From: Nannobrachium achirus | Lineage: Eukaryota > Chordata > Actinopteri > Myctophiformes > Myctophidae | Assembly: GCA_963921795.1 (NCBI GenBank) | Contig: OY997639.1 | Coordinates: 58,599,195 to 58,663,194 of the forward strand | Length of the DNA: 64,000 bases | Direction of reading: 5' to 3' | Shown here: piece after piece, positions 12,296 to 25,063 of the stretch | Layout: every line of letters starts with the position of its first letter | Position numbering within the stretch: position 1 is the first letter of the stretch | Translations under genes and position numbers: made by a program | The notes under the pieces: generated by a model | The model's input: the letters and a program-made list of their open reading frames with translations, nothing else | Told to the model about the DNA's origin: nothing | Databases searched by the model: none

Positions 12296-12608
12296 TAGGG
12301 ACTTTAAGCCAGGGTGGTATTCAGGACGGCTCCGCTAGGCGGAAGTGCAGCTGCTATGACGCCATAGCAGTCAAAATCGTTAAGCAAACAGCCGTCGGCG
12401 ACGGGTTCCCACCCCTTTTACAGAACTCTTTGGTTCCCATGGTAACGCGCCGTCTATGCAGCAGACGTTGTAGAACAACACTACGACGTGGAAGCTTCTG
12501 CCGTAGTAGGAAGGGCTGCGATGGCAAGCAGGTTTATCTATCGAGCACCGATCCATTTCCTGGTTAACGGAGCGGACTGCCGTAGCCGTCCTTGCTTTAA
12601 GTCCCTAT
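12296..12608. mobile_element. Palindromic MITE (AGGGACTTTAAGC)
   Basis: AGTAGGGACTTTAAGCCAGG at the left, GTCCTTGCTTTAAGTCCCTA at the right. The next-inner CAGGACGGCTCCGC / GTAGCCGTCCTTG are also inverse. A separate cassette lies just outside at 12194-12264. Confidence 0.7.
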
Positions 12609-13064
12609 TGACTCTATAGGCAGTAGGCACCATACCTTCTCCGGCACATCGTCTGCCTGTCTGAGAACTAGGGTGGGTAGGTGGGTGGGTGTTTTTTTGC
12701 GTGGGAGGAAGGGAGGAAAATGGGGGGGCGGGCATGGGGTGGAGGGGCCGTGCTTTGCGGGTGTAAATGTCCGATCCTTTCATGAGGAGCCAGACGAACC
12801 ACCGCAGACTGAGAATGACCAGGAAGTGTGGGAGTCACGACTCAGACAGACGTCCCCGCGGGACGGCAAAGTGTTGTGACTGAACTTGCATGCACGCACA
12901 CACACACTATACAGACACTCAGACACACATACACACACACACTTAATCGCTTCCGTTCCTCTGGTCTCACTTTCTTTCGCTCTCCCTGTCTCTCTCCGAG
13001 TCTCTCCACTTTGTCTTTCCCCCCCGCCCCCATAACTGACTCGTGACTCGACCACGCACGCACG

Positions 13065-13101
<37 letters not shown>

Positions 13102-13114
13102 GCACGGTCGCACG

Positions 13115-13155
<41 letters not shown>

Positions 13156-13159
13156 AGGA

Positions 13160-13780
13160 GATGACAACACACACACTTTAAAAAAGAAAAAGCAACCCAA
13201 ACTCAGAAGTCAGCCTGACCTCTTGGTACACCACAGCGTCAGATTCTCCCAGGCTGCTGTGCTGCTGTTTCCAGACCATCACAGGTTGTCTCTATGAAGC
13301 CAGTGTGAATGAATGCTCCAGGCTGTGTGGACGCCCTGCCCGGGGGTTCCTGCCCAGCTCCCTGTCTGTTTGTGTGAGTCAGCCAACGTCAAGTCTTGTC
13401 AAAGTGTCGTTTCAGTGTAAACACCCTTAAAGCCTCTGCTTTTTATTGCCTCGTAGCCCCTCCAGTATACTCTGATGACATCACAGATGAGTCAGTAGCA
13501 CCCAACCTTAGACCCAAATAGCATAATTAGGCCTTAAATAAACAATGTATTTTTTTTTCTTCAAATGGGGGATTTCACCGGGGATTGGGGAATCTATTTG
13601 ACTTTTTAAAAAAAAGAAAGAACCCACCAAATGTTTCCATATTATTCAACAGTCACCAACTGGCTGTCAATCCGTGCCTACTGTTCGGCGTGTGCCTAAG
13701 AAAAGATTGCCAGGGGTCAGCGGAGCACAACAGTACACACTCTCCGCACCCTAAAAAACGCTCATAAAAGCCAGTTATAT
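13160..13780. other. Unique sequence, no gene seen
   Basis: Follows the CA tracts at 13072-13150. No recognisable exon or element ends. Confidence 0.4.
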
Positions 13781-13967
13781 TAACAAGAGTTTCCTGTCTG
13801 AAGGACAAGAGTTTCCTCTCGCTGAGCCACAATGGTTTCCTGGCCCTGAAGCAGACCCATGGCCTTTTCCTCTACTCTGCCTCTGTTTATCAGCAAAACG
13901 GAGACCAAAAGAAAGAGAGGAAGGGGGGGGGGGGGGGTGCTGCATGGAGACAAGGCTTTGGAGATAT

Positions 13968-13971
<4 letters not shown>

Positions 13972-14008
<37 letters not shown>

Positions 14009-14197
14009 CAACAGAAAAACGATAGAGGGGTAATGAAAGAGAGACCAGGCTAAAGAAAGTTCAACCCCAAAGACACCAAAGGAGGGGTGGAGAGATAGGG
14101 CTCCGGTGAGTTGGTGGGGGGAGCCAGTAGGAATTGTTGAAAAAACATCATAGGGAAAGAGAGAATGGATAAGAGACCATGAAAAGAGTGCAAGGCA

Positions 14198-14253
<56 letters not shown>

Positions 14254-14276
14254 CAGAGAGAGAGAGAGAGAGAGAG
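13972..14276. repeat. Three (GA)n tracts
   Basis: 13972-14003, 14202-14248 and 14256-14278, all GA dinucleotide. Confidence 0.95.
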
Positions 14277-14399
14277 AGGAAAACATGTCTGGGAGTATAT
14301 CATATGTTGGATTCAAACTGTAGGTCTCCCACACGGAAACCGAGCATCTATCACACTCAGCCAAAGGGGAATCCCCCCTGGCTGAAGTAGACATTGGCT

Positions 14400-15980
14400 T
14401 TTGTCACAGAGCAGCCTGAGCCTCGCTCTTTCTTACAAACTATGCATGCATAATGAAATGTTGAAATATGTATTGTTGTTATGCTTGCAATGTGTTTTCC
14501 CAGTCCAACAGAAGGTGCACATTCTGTGGCTTACTGGAATCTCTAATATCCTTTTGTTTGTCTGCACAGGTCTGGAAGATGCTGTTTATTATGGAGGAAC
14601 CCGAATGCTGTGTAGTTTGTGTGATTAAGAGCTGATTGAGAGCTAGCTGATTGATTAGAACACGGGCGCACCTTGGGTGGATTGGTTTTGTACTGTGGTT
14701 GGTTGATTTGAAATCCAAGGGTGGAGTCTGCAGAGTATAGCCTATAAAGGGAACAGCTCTGCTGCAGGTTGCCACAATGCCACTGCATTTAAGATGTTTG
14801 ATATTTGAGTTATGTTTCTTCAGTTGTACATTTGTATAATTTCGTTGGTCCTGGCTTGGTCCGTTCTGGAAATCATGGTTTTCACAGACTTTGTGCTGAT
14901 CTACACTCCCACTTGTGGCAGGCCTTCTATAGTCCCCAATGCGGGCAAAGCTACTCTACAACATAATAGACAAACCCTAACTGAGAAACAGTATTTTCTC
15001 TCACAGTAGACGGCATACGGCCCAGGGGCTACACCTGGCCCCTGGACCATATCAATTAATCTGGTCCACCTCCAAGGAGAACAAAACAACCCCCCAAAAC
15101 ACCTAAATTATAAAAGGCAGCGGATTTAGAGGCAAATTAATTTGACTCAATTCCAAATCGTGGCAATTGATATTTACAATTTGAGCCCATAATTACCTCC
15201 AATCTATCGATGCAGGTAGCTGTATGTGTACGTATTCAAATGGTCTATAATCAAACATTTATAATTAAGATGTCTGTCTGCTTTTAGTCCATATTTAACA
15301 TGGTGTCTCATCACTCATCAGTGCATACAGTATAAGACAAATTTAGGAGGCCGATTTAAAAGTTGATAATGCGTTGAGGTGGATTGTTTTGTCAGTAATC
15401 TTTTCATTTTACAGACCATTTTTGAACTGAATTGAATTCTGACCTCTGAGTAGAGCACACCAGATTGGCACATACTGTATGTGTTTCATGTTTTGACGCT
15501 TTGCTCATTTTATTGAAGTCAGTATGGCCCTCTGGAAAACAATGTTTCCCACCCATGCCATAGATTCTGGAGTTACATCCATTACGAGCACAATATTGTA
15601 CGGATACTGACACGGATACTGTTTCTACCATTATCAATGTATCATTTCCCACACTGACACTGTACAGTGTGGTGTATATTGTTGATGCTGTTTTGATGTG
15701 ATTGTATTGATATTGTTTGCTTGTTTTTCCTCACCGTTTCTGCACAGTGCGGTTACTGTATCTGCTATATACTTTGTCATATATTGTCGATGCTGTTGTT
15801 TGATATCGTTTCTTCACCTTTGATCCTCAGTTATCTTGTTGTTACTAGAAGCTGTATCTGCTTGTTGTATCAGTACCTCTGTATCTGTAAAGGTCTATCT
15901 TTAGGCAGGTAGACAGACAGACGGAGATGGGCACACAATAGAGGTGTTGCCGTGGAAACCGGATCTGGCACCGTAGCGTG
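14400..15980. other. Unique AT-rich sequence, no gene seen
   Basis: No exon, tandem array or element ends recognised over 1.5 kb. Confidence 0.4.
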
Positions 15981-15990
15981 TGAAGCATAA

Positions 15991-16207
15991 TCTTCGTTGT
16001 CGGGTGAAAACCTTGTATGTCCAAAACCGTTTGTTTTTATCATTTAAAAAAATGATCTAAACTAGTGAAAACAGACGATCTGTGTGCTTGTAGATCTGCT
16101 GTTTTCACTACTTTTGTGCGCGGCCTTGTATGATGAAGCAGGGCTTTATTTGCGAAAAAACATCTACATTTTAAGAGATTCAAGGTTTCTGCCCGACAGT
16201 GACGATA
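15991..16207. mobile_element. Family D MITE with shortened cassette
   Basis: Ends TCTTCGTTGTCGGGTGAAAA and TTTCTGCCCGACAGTGACGA. Cassette 16066-16109 has lost its loop. Confidence 0.88.
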
Positions 16208-16284
16208 TCTCAGCCTCACATCAGAGAGGAAACAGCAGCCTGCCCCGGACGTGCAGACACCTGCTTCCAAATGAACCCGATGCC

Positions 16285-16425
16285 TTATTTATACTCGGTT
16301 GCGCGCCGCACACCCAAAATAGCCAACCTACAAGCTCACACGGCGTAGCGCAGTGCGCCACGCTGTGAGCTTGTAGATCTGCTATTTCCTGCGTGCGACA
16401 CCGGCGCACGACTAAGTACGAATGA
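16285..16425. mobile_element. Short palindromic MITE with cassette
   Basis: Cassette 16316-16387 lies between GTTGCGCGCCGCACACCC and GCGTGCGACACCGGCGCAC, which are roughly inverse to each other. Confidence 0.7.
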
Positions 16426-16788
16426 ACCTTTGTGCCACCCCACCTCCCTGAACATCCCCGTCATCATGGGCCCACCGATGTCACCTAATCCACCTCTACA
16501 TACAGTACTGTTCGCGGTACGGGGGATGGGGTGGGGGGTGGGGGGGGGGTGGTGGGGGGGGATTGGGTGCGTTACGGAGACAGCTGGGTGTCTTGTGGCG
16601 CCTTGAAAGGAGAACCCACGCTTGTCTTATTGTGCGATTATTTGTTCAGAACACAAATGCCCCAGAGTGCAAAGAGGAGAACGAGGGCGTGCCGCGTGGG
16701 CCCAGTTTTGGGCAACACTAATAAGTGTGGTGCTGTGGTTTAGTGTCAGAGGAGTGCATAAACATCAAATTGGGTTAGTTTGCGAGGG

Positions 16789-16792
<4 letters not shown>

Positions 16793-16870
<78 letters not shown>
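16793..16870. repeat. (GT)n microsatellite
   Basis: About 76 bp. A G-rich tract with quadruplex potential lies just upstream at 16517-16562. Confidence 0.97.
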
Positions 16871-16874
<4 letters not shown>

Positions 16875-17156
16875 TCGGTCATGCGTACACATAGAGAGGG
16901 ATGAGTGTGTGTGTATGTGCGTGCGCGCGTAACGCGTGCATATAAAAAGGAGAGAGGAGGGGTGTTGTCAGGTTGGAGTTGATGTGACAGCTGAGTAACA
17001 TTAACCGCCCTGTGCATGAAACAGGGATTATGGTGGGGGGGAGGGGGGGGCAGAGGAACCCTCCTTTTCTCTTTGAGTTATCTGATATGAACCCTCCCTC
17101 CCTCTCTCTCTCGCTCTCTCTCTCTGTGTCTGTCTGTCTCTTGATAGCTCTTTTCC

Positions 17157-17575
17157 AAGGGTGTCGCACCAAATTCTCGGCCCTGCATGGGCACAAGGAT
17201 TCACTGGATTATTTTGTGCTTTAAGTATTGAAAAATAGCAGATATACAAGCTCACAGCGTGGCACCGAGTGCTGCGCTGCGAGCTTGTAGATCTGCTATT
17301 TTTGAAAAATCTTGAAAAACCTATGTTTCTATTTCAGTGGTGCTCAAACCTTTTCATGTGAAGGACCCCCAAAATGATATATATGTATTTGGCCACGGAC
17401 CCCCTCTCAAAATATTTATTTCCAGGGACCCCGCAGAAGCAAAATCTGAGTTACAAATGTTTGCTTAAAAAATACATATATTCAAAGATTTGCACACATT
17501 TTCACAACTTTTCAAAAATAGCAGATCTACAAGCTTGCTATTTTTCAAAAGCTAAAGAATAAAATAATGAAGGTA
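17157..17575. mobile_element. Family C MITE, right end truncated
   Basis: Left end AAGGGTGTCGCACCAAATTC, cassettes at 17231-17303 and (shortened) 17514-17547. Confidence 0.85.
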
Positions 17576-17809
17576 CTTACTAACTCAGTCAATCTATCTC
17601 TCTCTCGCGCACGCCGGGGACACATCTCTTAAAATACCTCCCCACTCGTACTGTGCGTAAACAACAAGGACTCCGGAATCGGGTCGGAAGAATCCGACTG
17701 GGAGGAGGAGGGAGGGTGCGCGGTATGACTCCGCTCACTTGTGGAAAGAATGACAGTGGCATTCTGGGAACATCCTGAGCTCCAAAGAATTACTAGGTAA
17801 CGTTACAGC

Positions 17810-17812
<3 letters not shown>

Positions 17813-17906
<94 letters not shown>
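17813..17906. repeat. (GT)n microsatellite
   Basis: About 92 bp of uninterrupted GT. Confidence 0.98.
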
Positions 17907-17908
<2 letters not shown>

Positions 17909-18479
17909 ATTTAAAAAAAACAAATGTCTTTTATGTGACTGTTGGCTGCCCTGTCACCTGAGCGCCTGCCTGCCTTGCTGTGACACGGACTGGAGATTCC
18001 CACAGGCCACTCGAGATGCATTAAGGCCTCGATCCAGCGTGAGCGAGGCAGTCAAGGCAGGGGATGAATTACAGCGCGCGGGGAAACACTTGTTAGATAT
18101 AAATTCTAATAAGGGCCATATAAACCACATGCAGCAGGCATTGCCGGCATGCAGTGTGGAACGTGCTCAAGAGAGAGAGAGAGAGAGAGGGGAGAGGAGA
18201 GGAGAGGGGAGGACAGGAGAGGAGAGGAGAGGAGGAAAAGAGGTCAGGAGCAAGCTGAGTGTGAGACGAAGATAAAGTTACCGCGGGCCGAGGTGTAATG
18301 AACTTATATGAATTCACAGAATAGATGCGGTCTTCTGATTTATGGCGACAACAACAACCTGTGGAGCCAGCAGCAGCAGCAGCATCCCAGGCCAAGAGTC
18401 AGCTTGGCAAAGTGTGACGTGACACACTCTGCTACTCCTCCTCCTCCTTCTCCCCGAGACTCCCCACATCTCCCTACTG

Positions 18480-18963
18480 CAAGGGTCTTCAACAGGGGGT
18501 CCGTCCGGGACCCCTAGGGGATCCTCAGAGTTACTATTCAGGGGGTCCTCCAAATGACAAATCTTTGAGTGATAGAAACCTTTTTCTCCTTTTTTATATT
18601 AACCACTTGAACCCTATGCATCCATATTCTGAGAACATTAGCCAAAAATAGCAGATCTACAAGCTCACAACGCCTCGCGCTCCGAGGCGTTGTGAGCTTG
18701 TAGATCGGCTATTTTCGGCAAAGAGCTTTGGTGTAGAGGGGAAAAAGAGCAGACCAAATACAGGGTGAAAGGTCAGGTTTACTATAAGTATTGACGGTTC
18801 AAGTGGTTAAATATCTGAAAACACGAATTGACATGAATCCAAAATACACTGATCAAACGCAATGAAACAATATGGAATCTATGATAAGGTTGTGGGGGGT
18901 CCCTGCTTCATCTCTCTCTCAACTAATAAGGGGTCCTCGGCCTGAAAACGTTGAAGACCCCTG
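18480..18963. mobile_element. Family B MITE, full length, perfect 8-bp TSD
   Basis: Ends CAAGGGTCTTCAACAGGGGG and AAAACGTTGAAGACCCCTG, flanked by CCCTACTG on both sides. Cassette at 18644-18717. Confidence 0.95.
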
Positions 18964-19249
18964 CCCTACTGTATAAGTCCCGGCGATCCCACTGTACGTA
19001 CTCCCCGTGCTGGCTCTGCGTTAATGTGGCTCCTAGTTCACTGAAGCTGAGGTCAACAGAATGAGAGAATGGAAAAAGTGACTTCTCCCCCCTCTTTCTC
19101 TCGCTCTCCCCTCATTCTTTCTTTCATTTTAACTATGATGAATTTAGCATGTTGAAGATCATGAAATCCAACCGAACATGAAAAGCCTGGCCACGGCGGC
19201 CATAGTTTCCAAGTTTTGTTAAACCCATGTAGGCCTATAGACTTATTGA

Positions 19250-19708
19250 CTGCTTTAACTGTTGAAAAATAGCAGATATACAAGCTCACAGCGTGGCACC
19301 GAGTGCCGCGCAGCGAGCTTGTAGATCTGCTATTTTTGAAAAAGTCGTGAAAAAGTCGTGAAAATGTGTGCAAATCTTTGAATATATGTATTTTTTTAGG
19401 GCGAAACGTTGTAGCGTTTGTAACTCCGATTTTGCTTCTGGGTGCTCCTTGGAACTATAATATTTTGAGATATATATCTTTCACATGAAAAGGTTTGAGA
19501 ACCACTGACATAGCAGTCTCTCGAGAACAGACTAACTGAGCTCAAGTTCAAGTGAAAAGGACCTTTTCTTTGACGATGGCTAAGCCAGATTGCTGACATA
19601 AAAACATAGGTTTTTCAAAAAACCTTAGAAGGAGTCAAAAGACACTTATAGAATCAGGTCAAAATTCAAATTTTCAAGATTTTTCAAAAATACCAGATCT
19701 ACAAGCTC
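19250..19708. mobile_element. Family C MITE truncated at both ends, with 77-bp flanking duplication
   Basis: Cassette at 19264-19337. The element stops at the apex of its second cassette (ACAAGCTCG at 19701-19709). Host DNA at 19147-19223 recurs identically at 19709-19785. Confidence 0.9.
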
Positions 19709-20119
19709 GCATGTTGAAGATCATGAAATCCAACCGAACATGAAAAGCCTGGCCACGGCGGCCATAGTTTCCAAGTTTTGTTAAAGTAAGGGGGGTGCGG
19801 GTGGGGTGGGGGGGGGGGGGGGGGGGCTCTGAGGCTCTTTCCCAAAGCATCTTGAAACGCGTCCATCTGCGATAAGTTCGCGGCACTTCCTCCTCCTGCA
19901 AAGCTGATGACTGCGGACGGTCCGCCATGCTTCTGCAATTTCCATTTCCTGTCGTAGTCAGCCTGCGTTCCCACCAATAAGGAAAAGAAAAACGTCCAGC
20001 CTGGATTGGCGAGGCATTTTCCCATGCTGGAATGATTGTGTCCGCTCTCACCCGACTGTTGCAGCAAATCAAGATACCACTTTCATGCAATACGTGCAGC
20101 TTGTGTATTAAATATGATG

Positions 20120-20124
<5 letters not shown>

Positions 20125-20197
<73 letters not shown>
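20125..20197. repeat. (GT)n microsatellite
   Basis: About 72 bp of uninterrupted GT. Confidence 0.98.
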
Positions 20198-20199
<2 letters not shown>

Positions 20200-20304
20200 A
20201 GTTGTATTACTACACTTGTGAGGGCCATACCAACATATAGTAGAATTTGACTCAAGACATTGTGTGGACACTTTTGTTTGTCCTATTACAAGAGAAATGG
20301 TTGT

Positions 20305-20757
20305 TCAGGGGCACCTACCGATCCGGACGACATTTGCCGCATGTCACTCCCCGTCTCTCCCCCCATTTCCTGTCAGTCTACTGTCCTATTAGTCTCGCGT
20401 GGCCAGACTGTTGACTCCGCGATTTGGAAATGCTCCCGTCATACAGTCTGGTGCATCGAAAGAAGAACGATGAGTACCGGTTAAAGCGGAAGTGAAGCCT
20501 CCTCGTCACTTCCATTTCCGTCTCACATCGCACACATTCATCATTATATAAATACAAATCATATAAGCATGTTTAGCTTGCTGCTTAGCAGAAATGATAT
20601 TTTAAAATATATTTTCTTGGACGGTAATGCCCGTTTCCATTACTCGCTGTTCGGGAGCTGCTGTTCCAGACTCTATAGCATTCAGAGATTGTGGAATAGT
20701 TGTATGGCTACGCGAGACTACTGTCCTATCAATAAAGGCATAAAATAAATTCAAAAA
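20305..20757 (+). mobile_element. SINE tail interrupted by the 20390 MITE
   Basis: CGGACGACATTTGCCGCATG and CTCCCCGTCTCTCCCCCCAT before the insert, AATAAAGGCATAAA after it. It matches the SINEs at 10952 and 35950. The 5' tRNA part is missing. Confidence 0.8.
20390..20720. mobile_element. MITE (TAGTCTCGCGTRGCCA ends) inserted in a SINE, 9-bp TSD
   Basis: Terminal inverted repeats TAGTCTCGCGTGGCCA and TGGCTACGCGAGACTA. The flanks CTGTCCTAT at 20381-20389 and 20721-20729 are identical. The host SINE resumes correctly on the right (CTGTCCTATCAATAAAGGCA). Confidence 0.93.
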
Positions 20758-20834
20758 CATGCAAACGGCATTTATAAAATGTACTTATAATTAAGTATAG
20801 TAGCCTTATACAAATCTGTATGGTAATACGAATG

Positions 20835-20837
<3 letters not shown>

Positions 20838-20911
<74 letters not shown>

Positions 20912-20920
20912 TGTGTGTGG
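20838..20920. repeat. (GT)n microsatellite followed by a G run
   Basis: About 80 bp of GT with one A interruption, then GGGGGGGGGG. Confidence 0.97.
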
Positions 20921-21058
20921 GGGGGGGGGTTGCATTTTTGAGTGGGCATGGTGGTCTGGATGTTGGCTCGATTGATTGCAGCTAATATCTTCCATGTCAA
21001 CGTGCTATCATTTTCCATCTGGGGCACAGAAGCATACTCTTGCCTCACTATATGTCTG

Positions 21059-21503
21059 CAGGGGTCTTCAACGTTTTAGTTGAGAGAGAGATGACAACCC
21101 ATAGATTCCATATAGTTTCATCGTTTTACAGCACAATCATCAGTATATTTTGGATTCATGTCAATTTGTGTTTTTTTTGGGGGGATATTTATCCACATGA
21201 ACTGTCAATACTTGATAAATTTGACCTTTCACTGCGTACTTAGTCTGCTCTTTTCCCCCTCTACACCAAACCTCTTGCCGAAAATAGCCGATCTACAAGC
21301 TCACAACGCCTCGCAGCGCGAGGCGTTGTGAGCTTATAGATCTGCTATTTTTGGCTAATGTTCTCAGAATATGGATGCTAGGGTTCAAGTTGTTAATATA
21401 AAAAAGAGAAAAAAGGTTTCTTATCACAAATAGATTTGGAGGACCCCTTGAAGTAACTTTGATGACCCCCTAGGGGTCCCGGACCTCCTGTTGAAGACCC
21501 TTG
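21059..21503. mobile_element. Family B MITE with cassette
   Basis: Left end CAGGGGTCTTCAACGTTTTA, right end CCTGTTGAAGACCCTTG. Cassette 21281-21351 flanked by TTGCCG / TGGCTAA. Confidence 0.88.
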
Positions 21504-21959
21504 TCTTAATGACTGCCTCTGTTAAGCTTAGTTCAGGCCAAAGATTCACAACGAGGCGAAACTGCTTCAAGCCCGACCTACAACAGTGTCGTGCACCAGA
21601 AATAGCCGATGTACGAACTCACAACACGAACATGAACACAACACAGATCGGCAATATCCAGCATAAATTAAACATCGATTGCGGAGTAAAAAATCTGCTG
21701 TCTGAATTACCCTCTAGGATGGCCACTTTTAACTCATTTACTGCCACAACCCGAGTTTCACGAGATATTCCCGTTGGTCCAGGCCGCCGCGTCTGAGTTT
21801 CCAGAGTCTAGATTAATTAGATTTAATTAAAAAACAATCCAAAATCGGATCGCCGATCCACGGTTCCTAAGTGCCCGAAAAATTTTGCTTCCGGTTTGGA
21901 CTGGAAACAGGAACCGGATCTCCCTTTTTTTTGGCCGGAACAACCCATTTCTCTGTTTC

Positions 21960-22025
21960 CTCTTCCTGCCTCCGTGCACGATGGACAAGCACGTGCCCAC
22001 GTCAAAAGGTAAGAAAATCGTGGCA
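21960..22025 (+). other. Repeat-borne mini-exon: ATG, short frame, GTAAG donor
   Basis: CGATGGACAAGCACGTGC followed by CCACGTCAAAAGGTAAGAAA. Related text occurs at 4180-4225 (+) and 9015-9075 (-). A cryptic first exon of a dispersed element is one reading. Confidence 0.5.
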
Positions 22026-22250
22026 GGCAACCCAGAAAGACGATTTGCATTTGTCATTTGTTCGTGTATAAGTCTGAAATACAAACTTTGATCAAATCTA
22101 GCTTTTTCAAATTGATTTGAATATTTAGCACTTTCTTTGTTTAAAGTGTTTTGTTAAAAAACATCAGTAATTGGTGGTCTGGGAAATCGGGGAATGGGTC
22201 GTGCTCTATTATTGGACAGTTGCTTTCCAATGGTCCAATGGGATGCATTT

Positions 22251-23173
22251 CGTCGTTGTCTGGTGGAAACCTCGTATCGCCAAGTTTCAAATGTGTACAT
22301 TCTTTGGGAAAGTAAAGCCCTGCTTCGTCATACAAGGCTGTCGCACAAAAGTAGTGAAAACGGCAGATCTACAAGCACACAACGCCTCGCGGTGCGAGGC
22401 GTTGTGTGCTTGTAGATCGGCTGTTTTCACTAGTTTAAATCCTTTTTGAGCGGTGGTCACAACGCTCCTATACGTGGCCGTGTGTGTGGGTCTCCGTCCG
22501 TCCGTGTCTGTCTGTATGTAGCCTAAACTTCGGCGCGTAACTAGTGCCGCACCATTTACGCCACTCGCGCAATATATACATCAAAATGTGCGGCTCGGCC
22601 GGGAATGGTGTGCTATTACCTTTCGTTCCGATCCGCCTTACCATGCCGACGTAATCGGCAAAAAACGACGCTTAATTGTCCCCATTGACTTATAATGGGA
22701 CAATGCAAGAAATCACTTTCAAGTATTTTTCTCTCGTAAACCATAGGAGCTACAGTTTCAAACCTCGGAGAGGAGATTCATAATGATTTTAAGAATGAAT
22801 CCAAAAATAATTACATCACTCGGCCTCATGGTGGCGCTATAACGGCCCACTTTGCGTTTTGCCCCGTAACTCTTGAACCGTAGATCGGAAAATTAAAATT
22901 CTTTTTTCCCTGGATTCCTTGGGTCAAGACGCATCTCCCCATATAGGCCACGCCCATTTGCGCCAGGATAGATTTTCCGCCATCTTGAATTTTCTCCAAA
23001 ACACACTTTTTGCTCCTTTTCCTACATATTTTCTTCAAATGTCACAAAAATCGGTACACATGATCTATGAGGTGGGTAAACCACCGCTCAGTTCACACGG
23101 GTGTGATTTTTTAAATGATAAATGCAAAACGAACAGTTTTGGACATACAAGGTTTTCACCCCTGCAACGACGA
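22251..23173. mobile_element. Family D MITE with cassette and a nested 668-bp insert
   Basis: Left arm from CGTCGTTGTCTGGTGGAAAC, right arm ending AGGTTTTCACCCCTGCAACG. Cassette 22354-22430 carries the family D variant (AAGCACACAACGCC / GGCGTTGTGTGCTT). Between cassette and right arm lies another element, about 22441-23108, bounded by TTTTTGAGCGGTGGT and ACCACCGCTCA. Confidence 0.85.
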
Positions 23174-23572
23174 TTTGCTGTTTGCATCCCTGTGAGATTC
23201 CCTGACATCCAGGCAGCTGCCGCTGTGATCAGGTTTGCGTGAGTTGAACGGTGCTACACCTCGACACGCTCCACCTGACACCTCTCACAGCAGCCAACGA
23301 TGGACGTACTCGCCTCTCCTCATAAGACTAGTCTCTCTCCGGGAGCCCTTGGCCCCGCCGTCAACGGATGCGTCTCCTGAGCCGACTGGACAGATAGGGG
23401 CCGCGGGGCGCTGTTGTCTGTGTGCCTGCTCAGCCCCTTTTCACAGACGATTAGTGTAGAAACCCTTCATTACACGGAGAAAGGATTAGGCTGCCCTATT
23501 TGTGACCAGAGGCATGTACTGTATGTGATGAGAGGCACGAGAGGGTGCCAAGTGTTGTTGAGGTGAGGTGAG

Positions 23573-23690
23573 GGCGAGGAGAGGAGAGGAGAGGAGAGGA
23601 GAGGAGAGGAGAGGAGAGGAGAGGAGAGGAGAGGAGAGGAGAGGAGAGGAAAGGAGAGGAGAGGAGAGGAGAGGAAGGAGGAGGTGTCAG
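23573..23690. repeat. (GGAGA)n microsatellite
   Basis: About 20 units of the pentanucleotide with one A-for-G change. Confidence 0.97.
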
Positions 23691-23726
23691 AACGTGGAAC
23701 CGCCACAGGTTCGATGCAGACACAGA

Positions 23727-24189
23727 CAGTGGCGTCAGTTCAGAAAAAGCTAAGGTATGGCAACATGACTGGTGTCTTGCACGCGCGCCTTCACAGGCAT
23801 GATACATTTATTTTAATTTTTTTCCCCATTTCTACGGTTTCTTGGGCTGGATATGGCAGCCTGGAACGGTTGTTCAAGTGCAGCTAAACATGGTATGTTA
23901 GTAAACGTGCCACAATTAACAATAATGCATTGCACCTGTGCAGCTGACCTGCGGAATCTGGGAATATACCATTTTGTCAAGATGGGGGGAATAAGAGTGT
24001 GGAGAATATAATTATAATACCTTGTTAAAGTGGCCATATTGTTAAATTTTGCATTTGTAGTTATTTTACTGTAATTTAACAACATAATAACCAGCACATG
24101 GATTAATATTTAAAGGTAACTTTTATTTTCCACCCTGGACCCAGGGTATGGCAGCTGCATACCCCTGCCATACCCAATTGACGCCCCTG
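23727..24189 (+). mobile_element. hAT-like MITE (family J), perfect 8-bp TSD
   Basis: Ends CAGTGGCGTCAGTTCAG and CCCAATTGACGCCCCTG, flanked by GACACAGA at 23719-23726 and 24190-24197. Confidence 0.93.
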
Positions 24190-24227
24190 GACACAGATCA
24201 CCTTAGGAATAGTATGGTAGTGGTGAG

Positions 24228-24350
<123 letters not shown>

Positions 24351-24359
24351 GAGGGGGGA

Positions 24360-24990
24360 GATGTCATTTTGATCAAAAACGTGACTTTTGTGATGATTTG
24401 TGGTCTTTGCAACAGGACACGCATGTTTAATGAAGATGGGCTTTTGATTTGGCAGGGTGGGGTACCGCATGTGAAAAGAGATATCTACACCCTCATGCCG
24501 GGACATGATCTTGTGCTTATCAGATGCTGGAATGAATTCACATGAGCTGTTCTACATCTGTTTGACATCGGGCTAAGCCTTTCTTTTCTCTGTGGCGGAG
24601 GAGGAGGCAACAGCTACACCCTCCTCGAATGTCACCCTACACCTACCTTCACGAGTCATTAACTGTTTAACACGTTCCCTTATCTCCCGAGTATGCCTTA
24701 ATGGAGAGGGACAGCTCGGAAAAACCTACACGGTGACCGCGCTTCCCTCAGCTGACAGGCACGTTGACGCTCACAACGTCGACAACGGGGTTTATTTGAA
24801 CTGACAAAAGATCTCAAAATCTCACTTATACATGACAGACCCTGACTACTTGGAACAACTGGAATGAATAGACCCATGGTCTGAAGAGAGTCCCCCCCCC
24901 CCACCACCTCCCCTTCATTTTAACACAAAATATGGCCTCAGCGGAAAACACGAAACAAAACTTTGCTGACTCTGCGGCTGACGGATGAGC
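24360..24990. other. Unique sequence, no gene seen
   Basis: Complex sequence without exons or element ends that I can recognise. Confidence 0.4.
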
Positions 24991-25063
24991 AGAAGGCCTT
25001 GTGCTACTGTCTGTCTGAATGTCTGACTCCAATGCTGGTCTGGAAGCCGTGGGCCACTAGAAC

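Noticed and set aside
12059-12567. Open frames across 11842-12567
   Set aside because: They run through a GA tract, a cassette and a palindromic MITE, with no similarity to a known protein.
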